From positions 1-56,456 of the IMG/VR virus record IMGVR_UViG_3300042995_000016: DNA of 56,456 nucleotides; one strand, written 5' to 3'. The notes beneath the pieces are model-generated. The model made no database searches, was not told the DNA's origin, and saw only the letters and a program-made list of their open reading frames with translations. This stretch comes from a virus. The translations under genes were made by a program, and so were the position numbers. Shown here one piece after another: positions 7,001 through 14,835 of the stretch (position 1 is the stretch's first letter; every line of letters begins with the position of its first letter).

Positions 7001-10000
7001 CAGGCGGCCCTCGGCGGGGCGTTCCGCATCTGCTGGAACTCCCGCCGCAGCGCCACCAGCTCGTCACGCAGCATCGCGAAGCCGTCCACGTTGACCGCCG
7101 TCTGAGTCTTGATGGCGCTCTCCACCAGCCGGCCCGGGTCGAACTGCCCGACCCGGTCGAGGACGTCGGCCACCCGGTTGAACGCCTCCGCGAAGCCCCG
7201 CCCGCTCCCGTACTGCGCCCGGGCCCCGCGCAGGTAGAGCTCGGAGTAGGCCTGGAGCTGGGCGAGGCTGTTGAAGTCGCCCGCCAGCGCCGCCCCCGAC
7301 ACCGCGTTGAACCGGCTCTCCGCCAGGCCGAACGCCGTCTCGGGGGCGAGCGCCGACAGATCCGAGAACGGCAGCGCCGCCGCGAACTGCCTCAAGCCCC
7401 CGACCACGCCGAGCGCCGCCTGCTGGCCGAGGGCGTCCTTCTGCGCCTGCTCGGCGTTCCGGACGGCCGCGATCTCCTTGTCGCGCGCCGCCACCAGCTT
7501 CTCGGTCGCCAGCCCCAGCTCCTGCGCCTTCTTGACCTGCGCGTCCCAGGTCTTCGTGATGTCGCGGACCGCCTTCTCCGCATCCGTCATGCCGGAGGTG
7601 AACTCCTCCCACCACTGCGCGAACTCAAGGTCGGAGGAGAGCGAGGCCACGTCCTTGGCCTTGGACGAGGCCAGCACGCGGCCGACCGTACCCGTGCCCG
7701 AGATGGCGCCCGAGGCCAGGATCGATCCCAGCAGCGCCGCCGGGTCGTCCGTGCCCCGGCTCCCCCAGGGGTTGCCGTTGCCCGAGTAGAGCCCGCCGAA
7801 GGGCATGCGCGAGGCATTGATCGACAGCCCGTAGGCGTCGACGAGCGCGTTGAGCTGCGCCGCCATCGCCTGCGTCTGCTCGACCAAGGGCCCCGCGTTG
7901 CCATCGTTGTCGGTGGATACGCCGAGCCCGCCGGCGAAGCGGCCGCCCTCGATCCCCACCGCGGAGGTGGCGATCGGGCCGACCGACGCCTTCTGCGTGC
8001 CGAACATCCCGCCGGCGCCGCCCGCGAGGCCGCCGATCACCGCGCCCACCGGGCCGCCGACGAGGAAGCCCACGCCCGCCCCGACCGCGGCGCCCGACAC
8101 GCCGCCGACCGCCTTGCTGTTGGTGCGGGTCCCCAGGTAGCCGCCGACCAGCGAGCCGGCCGCGAACCCGCCTGCCGCCGGCCCCAGGTACGCGGTGAAG
8201 GGCGTGCCGGCGTAGCCCACCGACTGGCCCGCCACCGCCGCGTTGCCCACGCCGCCCGGCACCGAGGCCACCCCGAGGGAGGAGGCGAGCCCGCCCGAGG
8301 CGGAGGTCATCTGCGTGATCGGGGCCGCGAACGTGCCCGGGAAGGCCGAGGCCGCCCAGCCGTTCACGGTGGTGCCGACCCCGCCGAAGAGCCGCCCGAA
8401 GTCCATCGGGGAGCCGATGCCGCCCCCACCCATCCCGAAGAGGCCCCCGCCCGAGGAGGCCGCAGCCGAGCCGCCGCCGGGCGCGCCAAAGCTCCACAGC
8501 GTCGGCAGGTTCGAGCCGAGCGCCGCGTTCTTCAGCGGGTTCAGCAGCGTCCAACGCGCGGCCGTGGTCAGCAACTCGGCCCCGAAGCCGCGCAGGACCG
8601 CCGTGAGGTCCAGGATGCCGTTCTTGCCCTGGACGGCGCCCTCTATCAGGGCATCGAACGCCCGGTCGCCGAGCTGCGCCGCCTCCTGGAGCGCGCTGTT
8701 GTAGCGCTCGACCGCGCGCTCGTTGTCGACCATCTCCTCGGCCGCGCGGGCGATGTTCTTGCGCTCGTCGTCGGACAGCGAGCCCAGCTTCTCCCGGCGC
8801 CGCTCCTCGAGCTCCATCTGCTTGAGGCGCACCGCCCGCGACCGCTCGTCCAGGCCCGAGATCGCAACCAGCTCGCCAGAGCGCTTCACCTCGTCTTCGA
8901 GGCTCCGGTTCAGCGCGTCCCGGTCCCGGATGAAGTCCTGGGCGCGCTTGGACGCGGCGGCGCGGGCCTGTTCCTCGTCCTTGGCCGCGTCCGTGGCCGC
9001 CGCGTTGATCGCGCGGTTGCGCTGCCGAAGCTCCTCGGCCTCGCGCTTCGCCGCCGCCGCCGCCCTGTCGCTGGCCTTGGCGTTCGCCTCGATCTTGTCG
9101 ATGGCCCGCTGGCGCGCGACCGCCTCCTCGATCAGGGCGCGCGTGGCCGCGTCGACCTGCTGGTACTCGGCGACGCCTGCGACCTTCATGGCCTCGGAAC
9201 GGAGCTTGGCCTCCAGCTTGGCGGCGTTGCTTCGGTCCTGCGCGTCCACCTGGAAGCCGAGGTCGGCGATCTGCTGGCGCAGGTTCTCGCGCAGCCCCTT
9301 GAGCGCATCCGTGTAGCCGCCGGCCGCCGCCCGCGCCCCGTCCGTGCTCGCCTGGACGGCACGCGCCCCGTCATTGTACTCGCCGAACTTGCCGCGAAGG
9401 ACGTCCAGCTCGAGTCGGAGCGCCCGGAACCGCTTCTCCGCCTCCTCGACCTGGGCCGCATAGCCGCTGTCGGCCAGCGAGCCGGCTTCGCCGAACACGC
9501 CCATGGGCTGGTTCATGCGCGCGGCCTGCGCCGCGACCAGGTCGGCCTCGGCCTTGTCGAGCGCCGCCTGCTTGGCGGCGATCACGTTGCTCCGTTGCGC
9601 CTCCAATGCGCGCGACTGCGCCCCCGTCGCGCGGGTGAGCTCGTCGCTCGCCTTGCCGGCGAGGTCCAGCGCCTTCGCGTAGTCGGTGTACGCGGTCTTG
9701 GAATTCTCGGCCTCGCCGCCCGCCTTGGACACCGCCAAGCCGAGGGCACCGACCACGGTGACCGCCGCGCCCAGGACGGCGCCCCAGGGGCCGAAGGCGC
9801 CGAGGAGCTGCCCGGCCTGCACCGTCAGGGCCTGCATCGCGCTCCCGCCGGACGCGATCTGCGTGGCGACGTCGCCGACCTGGAAGCCGACCTGCTGCAG
9901 CGCGCCGCGGAGGTTGTTGTTGGCCGCCTCGTGCTTGCCGGCCGCGACGACCGTCTGGCCATGCTGCTGCTGCAGGCGCTGCATCATGGCGGCGTGCTGC

Positions 10001-10650
10001 TGGGCGGTGATCTCGTTCCGCTCCAGCGCCCGGTTCAGGATCTCCGTCTGCTGGGCGAACTCCGCCTGCGCCATGGCGACCCGCTGGCTCGCCGCGTGCA
10101 TCGGGTCCAGGCGCTCGCGCAGCTCGGCCAGCGCCTGCGCCTCCCGCTCGGCCGCGCGGAACGCCTCCTCGAACGCGGACGCCGACTGCGCGGCGGCGCC
10201 CGGACGCCCCCCGCCCCCGACGCCGAGCTGCTGGTTGAACCGCATCTGCGCGTCCGCGGCCACCTGCGCGGCGCGGGCCTGCTCCACCATGGCCTCGGTC
10301 GCGCGCTGGGCCGCGGTCGCGGCGGCGCGCTCGGCCCGCTCCATCTCCTCCAGGACGGCGGCGGCGCGCGCCATCTGCTCGCCGCCCGAGGAGACGGCGG
10401 CGGCGAGGCGCCTCTTGTCCTCCTCCAGGCGCCGCGCCCCCGCGGACGCGGGCGCGTAGCGCCGCTCCAGCGCGTCGAGCTGGCGGGCCGACAGGCCCAT
10501 GGCCCTCTCGACCCGCTCCGTCGCCAGGACGAGGTTCTCGTTGACCGCCTTGAGCCGGGACGCGGCCCTCTCCGCCTCCTGCGCGCCCTTAACGGCGGCG
10601 CTGGCGTCGATCACGTAGGCGGTGACGACCTCTTCGCGCTGATCGGCCAT
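7000..10650 (-). CDS. Tail length tape measure protein
   Basis: A 1216-residue protein, by far the longest in the window. Residues 1-180 are charged coiled coil. Residues about 240-310 hold the conserved hydrophobic tape-measure segment (GFQVGDVATQIASGGSAM, then LGAFGPWGAVLGAAVTVVGA). Residues 330-700 are long Ala/Arg/Glu helices. Residues 700-900 are Gly/Ala-rich with membrane-like stretches, as seen in tape measures that may insert into the host membrane. At roughly 1.5 angstrom per residue it predicts a tail near 180 nm (inference). It follows the tail chaperone genes, as is typical. Confidence 0.92.
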   Translation of the reverse strand: MADQREEVVTAYVIDASAAVKGAQEAERAASRLKAVNENLVLATERVERAMGLSARQLDALERRYAPASAGARRLEEDKRRLAAAVSSGGEQMARAAAVLEEMERAERAAATAAQRATEAMVEQARAAQVAADAQMRFNQQLGVGGGGRPGAAAQSASAFEEAFRAAEREAQALAELRERLDPMHAASQRVAMAQAEFAQQTEILNRALERNEITAQQHAAMMQRLQQQHGQTVVAAGKHEAANNNLRGALQQVGFQVGDVATQIASGGSAMQALTVQAGQLLGAFGPWGAVLGAAVTVVGALGLAVSKAGGEAENSKTAYTDYAKALDLAGKASDELTRATGAQSRALEAQRSNVIAAKQAALDKAEADLVAAQAARMNQPMGVFGEAGSLADSGYAAQVEEAEKRFRALRLELDVLRGKFGEYNDGARAVQASTDGARAAAGGYTDALKGLRENLRQQIADLGFQVDAQDRSNAAKLEAKLRSEAMKVAGVAEYQQVDAATRALIEEAVARQRAIDKIEANAKASDRAAAAAKREAEELRQRNRAINAAATDAAKDEEQARAAASKRAQDFIRDRDALNRSLEDEVKRSGELVAISGLDERSRAVRLKQMELEERRREKLGSLSDDERKNIARAAEEMVDNERAVERYNSALQEAAQLGDRAFDALIEGAVQGKNGILDLTAVLRGFGAELLTTAARWTLLNPLKNAALGSNLPTLWSFGAPGGGSAAASSGGGLFGMGGGGIGSPMDFGRLFGGVGTTVNGWAASAFPGTFAAPITQMTSASGGLASSLGVASVPGGVGNAAVAGQSVGYAGTPFTAYLGPAAGGFAAGSLVGGYLGTRTNSKAVGGVSGAAVGAGVGFLVGGPVGAVIGGLAGGAGGMFGTQKASVGPIATSAVGIEGGRFAGGLGVSTDNDGNAGPLVEQTQAMAAQLNALVDAYGLSINASRMPFGGLYSGNGNPWGSRGTDDPAALLGSILASGAISGTGTVGRVLASSKAKDVASLSSDLEFAQWWEEFTSGMTDAEKAVRDITKTWDAQVKKAQELGLATEKLVAARDKEIAAVRNAEQAQKDALGQQAALGVVGGLRQFAAALPFSDLSALAPETAFGLAESRFNAVSGAALAGDFNSLAQLQAYSELYLRGARAQYGSGRGFAEAFNRVADVLDRVGQFDPGRLVESAIKTQTAVNVDGFAMLRDELVALRREFQQMRNAPPRAA

Positions 10651-10684
10651 GGCATGCCTCGGCAGGGGGTGGAGCGGGCGGGGC

Positions 10685-11277
10685 TCAGCCCCGCGCCGCC
10701 TTGGACCGCAGGAAGTTGGCGAGCCGCTTCGTCGCCTGACCGGGATCGGGCTTCGTCTCGGGCTCGTCGCTGCCGGATCCGAACGGGTTGGTCTTCCGCA
10801 GGAAGTCGATCCGCCCCTTGAGGGCCAGCTCGATCTGCGGGACGGGGGTGCTCAGCGCGACCTCGGGCGTCCAACCCAGCCACCCGGTCGCGTGCTGGAA
10901 GAGTTCGTCGAAGTACTCGTCCAGCGTCAGCCGGCGCCGTTTCCCGCGTCGCCCTCGGGCTCGGCCTTGTCCTCGACGGGCTTGCCGCCGTTGGCGAGGA
11001 TGATCAGGAACTCGACCAGCGGCAGCGCCATGTCGCGCACGCCCGCCGCGAAGACCTTCTCGGCGAGCCCCTTGGCCTCGGCGTCCGTGCGCAGGCCGAG
11101 GCCGAACCGCACGATGGCCACGTAGGCGTCGAGGTCCTGGGCGAGCACGCGCTGCTGGGCGGCCTGGAGGCCGCCGAACTGCCGGCTGATGCCGGTCGCG
11201 GCGTTGAGGGTGGGCGTTAGGTGGCGCGGCTCGCCGTCCAGGGTGATGGCGACCTGGCCCGCGGTGATCTTGCTCAT
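10685..11277 (-). CDS. Tail assembly chaperone, long form made by -1 frameshift
   Basis: The predicted frameshift product is 197 residues: 113 from the first frame, then 84 from the -1 frame ending at TGA 10687-10685. The extension begins RRRLTLDEYFDELF and includes GWLGWTPEVALSTPVPQIEL, a pattern seen in siphovirus tail chaperone extensions. The extension frame has no ATG or GTG at its beginning. The slip site G-GGA-AAC lies 10 bases before the first-frame stop. This parallels lambda gpG/gpGT, where the T part recruits tube subunits to the tape measure. The alternative is separate initiation at CTG. Confidence 0.8.
10927..11277 (-). CDS. Tail assembly chaperone, short form
   Basis: A 116-residue protein, similar in plan to GTA gp10 / lambda gpG. 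A beta-hairpin start (GQVAITLDGEPRHLTPTLNA) is followed by a helical body (QRVLAQDLDAYVAIVRFGLG) and an acidic Gly-rich tail (EDKAEPEGDAGNGAG). It would coat the tape measure before tube assembly. It sits between the tail tube gene and the tape measure, and its end overlaps the -1 extension frame. A strong hairpin separates it from the tube gene. Confidence 0.85.
   Translation of the reverse strand: MSKITAGQVAITLDGEPRHLTPTLNAATGISRQFGGLQAAQQRVLAQDLDAYVAIVRFGLGLRTDAEAKGLAEKVFAAGVRDMALPLVEFLIILANGGKPVEDKAEPEGDAGNGAG
10939..10945 (-). promoter_or_regulatory. -1 ribosomal frameshift slippery heptamer G GGA AAC
   Basis: Read in the chaperone frame the codons are GCG GGA AAC, so the heptamer has the X XXY YYZ phase. 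After slipping, both tRNAs re-pair as GGG and AAA. The stop TGA is at 10929-10927. The next bases (CGGCGCCGG) are self-complementary and GC-rich and could act as a stimulatory structure. Confidence 0.85.
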
Positions 11278-11304
11278 CTCGGTGTTTCCTCTGTCGGGAG
11301 GGGT

Positions 11305-11330
11305 GGGGCGGACGCCGACACGTCCGCCCC
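11305..11330 (-). terminator. Hairpin after tail tube gene
   Basis: A perfect 10-bp inverted repeat (GGGGCGGACG / CGTCCGCCCC, 11305-11314 with 11321-11330) with a 6-base loop lies between the tail tube gene and the chaperone gene. There is no T-tract, so it is more likely an attenuator or mRNA stabiliser than a full terminator. Confidence 0.5.
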
Positions 11331-11376
11331 GTCGCTGCGCAGCGATGCGCTACCCGGTGCCGGCCGGGGTCTCAGG

Positions 11377-11868
11377 TCAGGAGCCGGCGACCGCGGCGCC
11401 TTCGATGACCTCGGTGTTGATCGCGAGCATGACCGTGCGGCGCAGCGCGTCGGGTGCGCCCTTGCCATGGCGGTTGGAGCCCACCAGGGCGCGGAAGTAG
11501 AACCTCGTCGGCTTGCTGCCGGTCCCGCCGGGATCGTCGGGCATGATGATCCTGAACGGGTAGTCGCTGGCCTTGTCGGCCCGCGCCTCCAGGAGCGCGA
11601 CCTGCCCGTCGTCGGCCGGGTCGTTCAGCATCCGGACCATCATGTTGCCGGCGTCGTCGAAGGTCTTGACCTTCTTCACGCGGCCGGTGCCGACCATGGG
11701 GATGTTCGAGATCTGCGTCTCGTCGCCGAAGTCGTCGAAGTCCTCGAGCTGGCCCAGCTCGGTCCAGCCGGCCTCGAGCTGGCTGTCGTACTCTGTGAGG
11801 GTGTCGTAGGCCCACGACTTGTCGCCGATGTAGATCTTCGCGCCGACGACAGGGATACCGCCGCTCAT
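11377..11868 (-). CDS. Major tail tube protein
   Basis: A 163-residue protein in the canonical position between tail terminator and tail chaperone. The N-terminus (VVGAKIYIGDKSWAY) and the following beta-strands (LGQLEDFDDFGDETQ, GRVKKVKTFDDAG) match the beta-sandwich tube proteins of HK97/GTA-type tails. The C-terminus carries LVGSNRHGKGAPDALRR and TVMLAINTEVIEGA. It would polymerise as hexamer rings around the tape measure. Followed by a strong hairpin, consistent with a high-abundance structural transcript. Confidence 0.82.
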   Translation of the reverse strand: MSGGIPVVGAKIYIGDKSWAYDTLTEYDSQLEAGWTELGQLEDFDDFGDETQISNIPMVGTGRVKKVKTFDDAGNMMVRMLNDPADDGQVALLEARADKASDYPFRIIMPDDPGGTGSKPTRFYFRALVGSNRHGKGAPDALRRTVMLAINTEVIEGAAVAGS

Positions 11869-11893
11869 GCCTCTCTCCTCTTTTGAAAGCCGC

Positions 11894-12322
11894 TCATGCG
11901 GCGTAGTGGACGGTGAACGGGACGCTCACCGAGACCCGGAACCAGTTCCCGGAGTCGTCGCCCGATTCGCCGCCTCCGATGCTCGCGGCCTCGGTCTGGA
12001 TGCCCGAGAAGGCCGCCATGCGGAGCGCGGCGCCGACTTCCCCGGCGAGTTGATAGGCGGCTTGGTCGCCCGTGCCCACGGGGACGAAGCAGTGCGCGAA
12101 GATCGTGCCCCGCTCCGTCACCACCCGCTTGCCGGGCGAGTTGAAGGCGGTCATGTCCGACGGCCCGCCGAGCACCTCCAGGTAGATCCAGGGCAGCGGG
12201 CTGGGCGGGCTGCCGCCGTCGTCGGGCGGGTCGAAGCTCTCGTTCGGATAGGCCAGGGGGACCGAGCCGAACGGATTTCCCAGCCGCGAGCGGATCGCGG
12301 CGACGGCGTCGGCGAACGTCAT
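11894..12322 (-). CDS. Tail terminator protein
   Basis: A 142-residue protein one gene upstream of the tail tube. The start (MTFADAVAAIRSRL) is the amphipathic helix typical of tail terminator/DUF4128-like proteins. It is followed by PWIYLEVLGG and a beta-rich C-terminus ending VSVPFTVHYAA. The protein would cap the tail and bind the connector. Family assignment rests on position, size and this helix-plus-strand pattern. Confidence 0.7.
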   Translation of the reverse strand: MTFADAVAAIRSRLGNPFGSVPLAYPNESFDPPDDGGSPPSPLPWIYLEVLGGPSDMTAFNSPGKRVVTERGTIFAHCFVPVGTGDQAAYQLAGEVGAALRMAAFSGIQTEAASIGGGESGDDSGNWFRVSVSVPFTVHYAA

Positions 12323-12325
12323 GAC

Positions 12326-12356
12326 TTGACTCCGGGAAAGTCGTTGCGCGTAAGCT
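12326..12356 (+). promoter_or_regulatory. Candidate moron promoter
   Basis: TTGACT at 12326-12331 and TAAGCT at 12351-12356, 19 bases apart, lie just beyond the divergent tail terminator start and in front of two rightward genes. The -35 is good and the -10 weak. The leftward structural operon cannot transcribe these genes, so a local promoter is needed. Confidence 0.4.
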
Positions 12357-12383
12357 GACTACCCCTTTCGCAAGGAGTGTCCC

Positions 12384-12542
12384 GTGGAAGCCCTGTTCAT
12401 CTGGATCGCGTTCGGCGTGCTCTGCGCCGTGCTCGCGCCGAGCCGCGGGCGCAGCGCCATCGCATGGTTCTTCCTGGGCGCGATCTTCAGCGCCTTCGCG
12501 CTGATCGCCCTCCTCGCGCTACCCGGTCGGAAGGCGGCATGA
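12384..12542 (+). CDS. Small two-helix membrane protein (moron)
   Basis: A 52-residue ORF with GTG start at 12384 and a good AAGGAG ribosome site at 12372-12377. It has two hydrophobic segments: ALFIWIAFGVLCAVLA, then AIAWFFLGAIFSAFALIALL, separated by a basic loop, and ends LPGRKAA. It is oriented against the surrounding structural genes and couples to the next gene by ATGA. A role in superinfection exclusion or envelope alteration of the lysogen is plausible but unproven. Confidence 0.7.
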   Translation: MEALFIWIAFGVLCAVLAPSRGRSAIAWFFLGAIFSAFALIALLALPGRKAA

Positions 12543-12892
12543 GACGTGCCGCGCGCGCGACCGCAGCCCTGGCGCTGGCTTTCCTGATCGCGTCGGAGGC
12601 CCAGGCGAAGCCACTGGCTCCGCAGCAGTGCGACGCGATCCTGGAGAGCATGAGGAAGCTGGTCAGAACGCTCAACGAATTGAAGTTTCAGCAGGGACTG
12701 TCCATCGACAGCCTCCGAGGGACCGCGGATCAGGTGGCCGACAGGAGCCTAAGGGAAAGCCTGAAAAGAACGGCAGGCCTCGCGGACCGAGGCCTGAACG
12801 AGAAGACGAAGTCGGCGGCATCCGAGCTGTCCATCATTCTGGAACACGTCGCCTACGCGTGCGACACACCCCCATCGGGCCACGACCGATGA
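12539..12892 (+). CDS. Secreted small helical protein (moron)
   Basis: A 117-residue protein whose ATG overlaps the previous stop (ATGA), which fixes the start. Residues 1-23 form a clear Sec signal peptide: basic MRRAARA, hydrophobic core ALALAFLIA, cleavage after SEAQA. The mature part is helical and charged (AILESMRKLVRTLNELKFQQ) with two Cys (near the mature N-terminus and near the C-terminus) that could form a disulfide in the periplasm. Base composition is lower in GC than its neighbours, suggesting separate origin. With the upstream membrane protein it forms a lysogenic-conversion candidate. Confidence 0.72.
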   Translation: MRRAARATAALALAFLIASEAQAKPLAPQQCDAILESMRKLVRTLNELKFQQGLSIDSLRGTADQVADRSLRESLKRTAGLADRGLNEKTKSAASELSIILEHVAYACDTPPSGHDR

Positions 12893-12907
12893 CAACGCGC
12901 CATCCGA

Positions 12908-13609
12908 TCAAAGGGGCCCGAGGATCAAGGCGGGATAGGTCATCTGCTGCCCGGCGGCGGTGTCCTTCCTGCCCGCGAGGTGCCGGCGCCCCGCCCGGAA
13001 GGCCGAGCTGCGCCCGTCCTGCTTGGCCTTCACCAGCCTTTGCCGGCCCTTGAGCACGTAGCCGCCCTGGAGCTGGATGAACTTGATTTCGGCCACGAAG
13101 GTGCGGCCGAACTCGCGGAACAGCTCCTGCCTCACTCGCTCGACGATGCCGGGGGGCAGCCGGGCCGAGGTGCGATTCCCGCCCGGCTGGTTGACGGTCA
13201 TCTCGAGCTTGCGGTGGTAGGGCTGGTCGTTGGTCAGCACCAACTCGACGCCGTTCGGAATGGCCTCAGCGGATACCACCGCCCCACCGGCCATGACGAA
13301 CCAAGCCTCCTTGTAGGCGCCGCTCTCGACGGGCGAGAGTTCCCGCGCCCGCGCCAGCGCCCACTGCGCGATCCGGGCGAGGGACTGAAGCTCGTACCGG
13401 ATCACGCCGCCATAGCGGACGCTTTCCTCTGGGGCGCCTTTCTGGCCATCCACGAAGCGGACGACCTCCGGTGTGTCGGTTCGCTTCGCCAGCCCATTGG
13501 CCAGGACCTGCTTGGCGATGCGGGCGTGTTCCTTCTGGAACTTCGGGGGCTGGAGCTTCTGGAGTTGGAGGTTGATGATCCGCTCGAAGGCGGCCGTTCC
13601 GCGCGCCAT
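12908..13609 (-). CDS. HK97 gp10-like head-tail component
   Basis: A 233-residue protein. I choose ATG 13609 over the longer in-frame start at 13654 because GGAGG lies 5-9 bases before it. It is a basic, mixed alpha/beta protein. The central helices (LQSLARIAQWALARAREL) and the motif SPVESGAYKEAWFV resemble the 'pvdtGalr.s' signature of HK97 gp10/minor-capsid proteins that bridge connector and tail. The C-terminus is Lys/Arg-rich. It lies between the tail terminator and head-closure genes, the expected slot. Confidence 0.65.
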   Translation of the reverse strand: MARGTAAFERIINLQLQKLQPPKFQKEHARIAKQVLANGLAKRTDTPEVVRFVDGQKGAPEESVRYGGVIRYELQSLARIAQWALARARELSPVESGAYKEAWFVMAGGAVVSAEAIPNGVELVLTNDQPYHRKLEMTVNQPGGNRTSARLPPGIVERVRQELFREFGRTFVAEIKFIQLQGGYVLKGRQRLVKAKQDGRSSAFRAGRRHLAGRKDTAAGQQMTYPALILGPL

Positions 13610-13653
13610 ATAAGCCTCCGCCCTCAAGACCACTTCGCCCGGAGGCGATCGCA

Positions 13654-13860
13654 ATGCACATTGACCCGTTAGAATATGCCTGCATGCACCAAACGGCCGC
13701 TGAGATCACATTCAGAGACGAGGCCGAATTCCTGGAAGCCGAAGAACGCGCCAAACGCCTTGCCAGGGAACATGGCAGAGAACTCGAAGTGCACCGATCG
13801 ATCCGAGACATGAAGGCCGTCTTCGGCTTCGTCGTTCTGCGAATGCCGCCAGCCCAGTAA
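13654..13860 (+). CDS. Small charged protein in head-tail junction (moron)
   Basis: A 68-residue rightward ORF exactly filling the 250-base gap between two leftward genes. It has GGAGG 9 bases before ATG 13654. Most of it is one charged helix (EAEFLEAEERAKRLAREHGR) followed by a strand (AVFGFVVLRM). It is clearly lower in GC than its neighbours. No family recognised. An ATG at 13684 is an alternative start. Confidence 0.58.
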   Translation: MHIDPLEYACMHQTAAEITFRDEAEFLEAEERAKRLAREHGRELEVHRSIRDMKAVFGFVVLRMPPAQ

Positions 13861-13861
13861 T

Positions 13862-14185
13862 CTACCCCCTCACCCAGCAGGTGAACCCGACCAGCTCGGC
13901 CCCGTCGTACAGCGGCTCGGCCCCCTGCACGGCCCCGCCGTCGAGGACGTCGTTCTTCCGCGGCGGACCCGGCCAGCCGGCCGCCGCGATGTCCAGCTGG
14001 GAGATCTTGACGCGGCGGTCGCCCTGCACGACGCCGCCGACCAGCTCCTCCGGGCGGTAGCCGATGCTCTTGCCATGCACCGGGGCGTCGGTGAAAGCGG
14101 TCGTGCTCGTGCCGACCCTGCGGCGCAGGAGCATGGGCCGGCCGGCGCGGCGCAGCGACGCCTGGAACCGATTCGCCGCGCTCAC
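13862..14185 (-). CDS. Head closure / head-tail joining protein
   Basis: A 107-residue protein with GTG start at 14185, overlapping the preceding stop as GTGA. The mostly-beta sequence starts SAANRFQASLRRAGRPMLL and ends ELVGFTCWVRG, a plan typical of phage head-closure (stopper) proteins that follow the connector gene. The position (connector, closure, gp10-like, terminator, tube) is that of HK97/GTA head completion modules. Confidence 0.68.
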   Translation of the reverse strand: MSAANRFQASLRRAGRPMLLRRRVGTSTTAFTDAPVHGKSIGYRPEELVGGVVQGDRRVKISQLDIAAAGWPGPPRKNDVLDGGAVQGAEPLYDGAELVGFTCWVRG

Positions 14186-14832
14186 GCGACACCCGCCGCG
14201 CAGGCGACGCCGGCGGCGCGCAGCGCTTCCATGACGGACCGCGGCAGGCCGCCCTCCGCCTCGACCCTGTCGGCGTCCATGTAGGTCATGGCCTCGACGT
14301 CGGGGCTGGCGTAGGAGCGCAGCAGGGGGTCGCGGTCCTTCGCGTGCCAGCGGCGCCGGACCAGCTCCCTCACGGCGTCGGCGACCGGCACGGGGACCTT
14401 CCCCGGGGCGTAGCCGCTGGCGACCGTCACGACGATCTCCGCGCGCGCCCAGGCGCCGGCCGCCCGGTGCAGCAGCCCCGCCCTGGGCTCGGCCCGCCAG
14501 CCGGCCGCGTCCAGCGACGTCCCGCCCACGCTCACGCCCGTCACGCGCGCCGGCACGCGCCAGGGCAGAATGAGCGGGCCCGAGCACGGGACCTCCGAGG
14601 CCGCGAAGGTCACCGTCGCCGTCTCCGCCGCCAGCGTCGGCGGCGCGTCGCCGAGGTCGTCCCCGACGATCCCGCAGGCGGCGACGAGGCGGTCGGACTC
14701 GGTCAGGATCCAGCCATGGAGGATCGCGTCGGAGGCGGTGTCCGCGTCGGGGATGCCGAGCTCGGCCTTGACGCTCGCCAGCGTCGCGAGCGAGCGGTCG
14801 ACGGCCGGGGTCGCGACGGCGACGGTCGGCAC
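14182..14832 (-). CDS. Head-tail connector (adaptor), phiE125 gp8/HK97 gp6-like
   Basis: A 216-residue protein. The N-terminus LATLASVKAELGIPD and the following helix (DAILHGWILTESDRLVAACG) match the adaptor family ('..aK..LriddtddDall...i..A'). A beta-strand middle (VPARVTGVSVGG) and a conserved VPVPVADAVRELVRRRWHA helix follow. It would bind below the portal. Its stop overlaps the GTG of the closure gene. Confidence 0.8.
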   Translation of the reverse strand: MPTVAVATPAVDRSLATLASVKAELGIPDADTASDAILHGWILTESDRLVAACGIVGDDLGDAPPTLAAETATVTFAASEVPCSGPLILPWRVPARVTGVSVGGTSLDAAGWRAEPRAGLLHRAAGAWARAEIVVTVASGYAPGKVPVPVADAVRELVRRRWHAKDRDPLLRSYASPDVEAMTYMDADRVEAEGGLPRSVMEALRAAGVACAAGVA

Positions 14833-14835
14833 GGC

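Noticed and set aside
5645-7105. 486-codon rightward ORF
   Set aside because: Complement of the tail hub gene; composition RGD/V-rich without hydrophobic core.
10611-10883. 90-codon leftward ORF before the tape measure
   Set aside because: Out of frame with the chaperone extension that covers the same bases and that has clear protein character.
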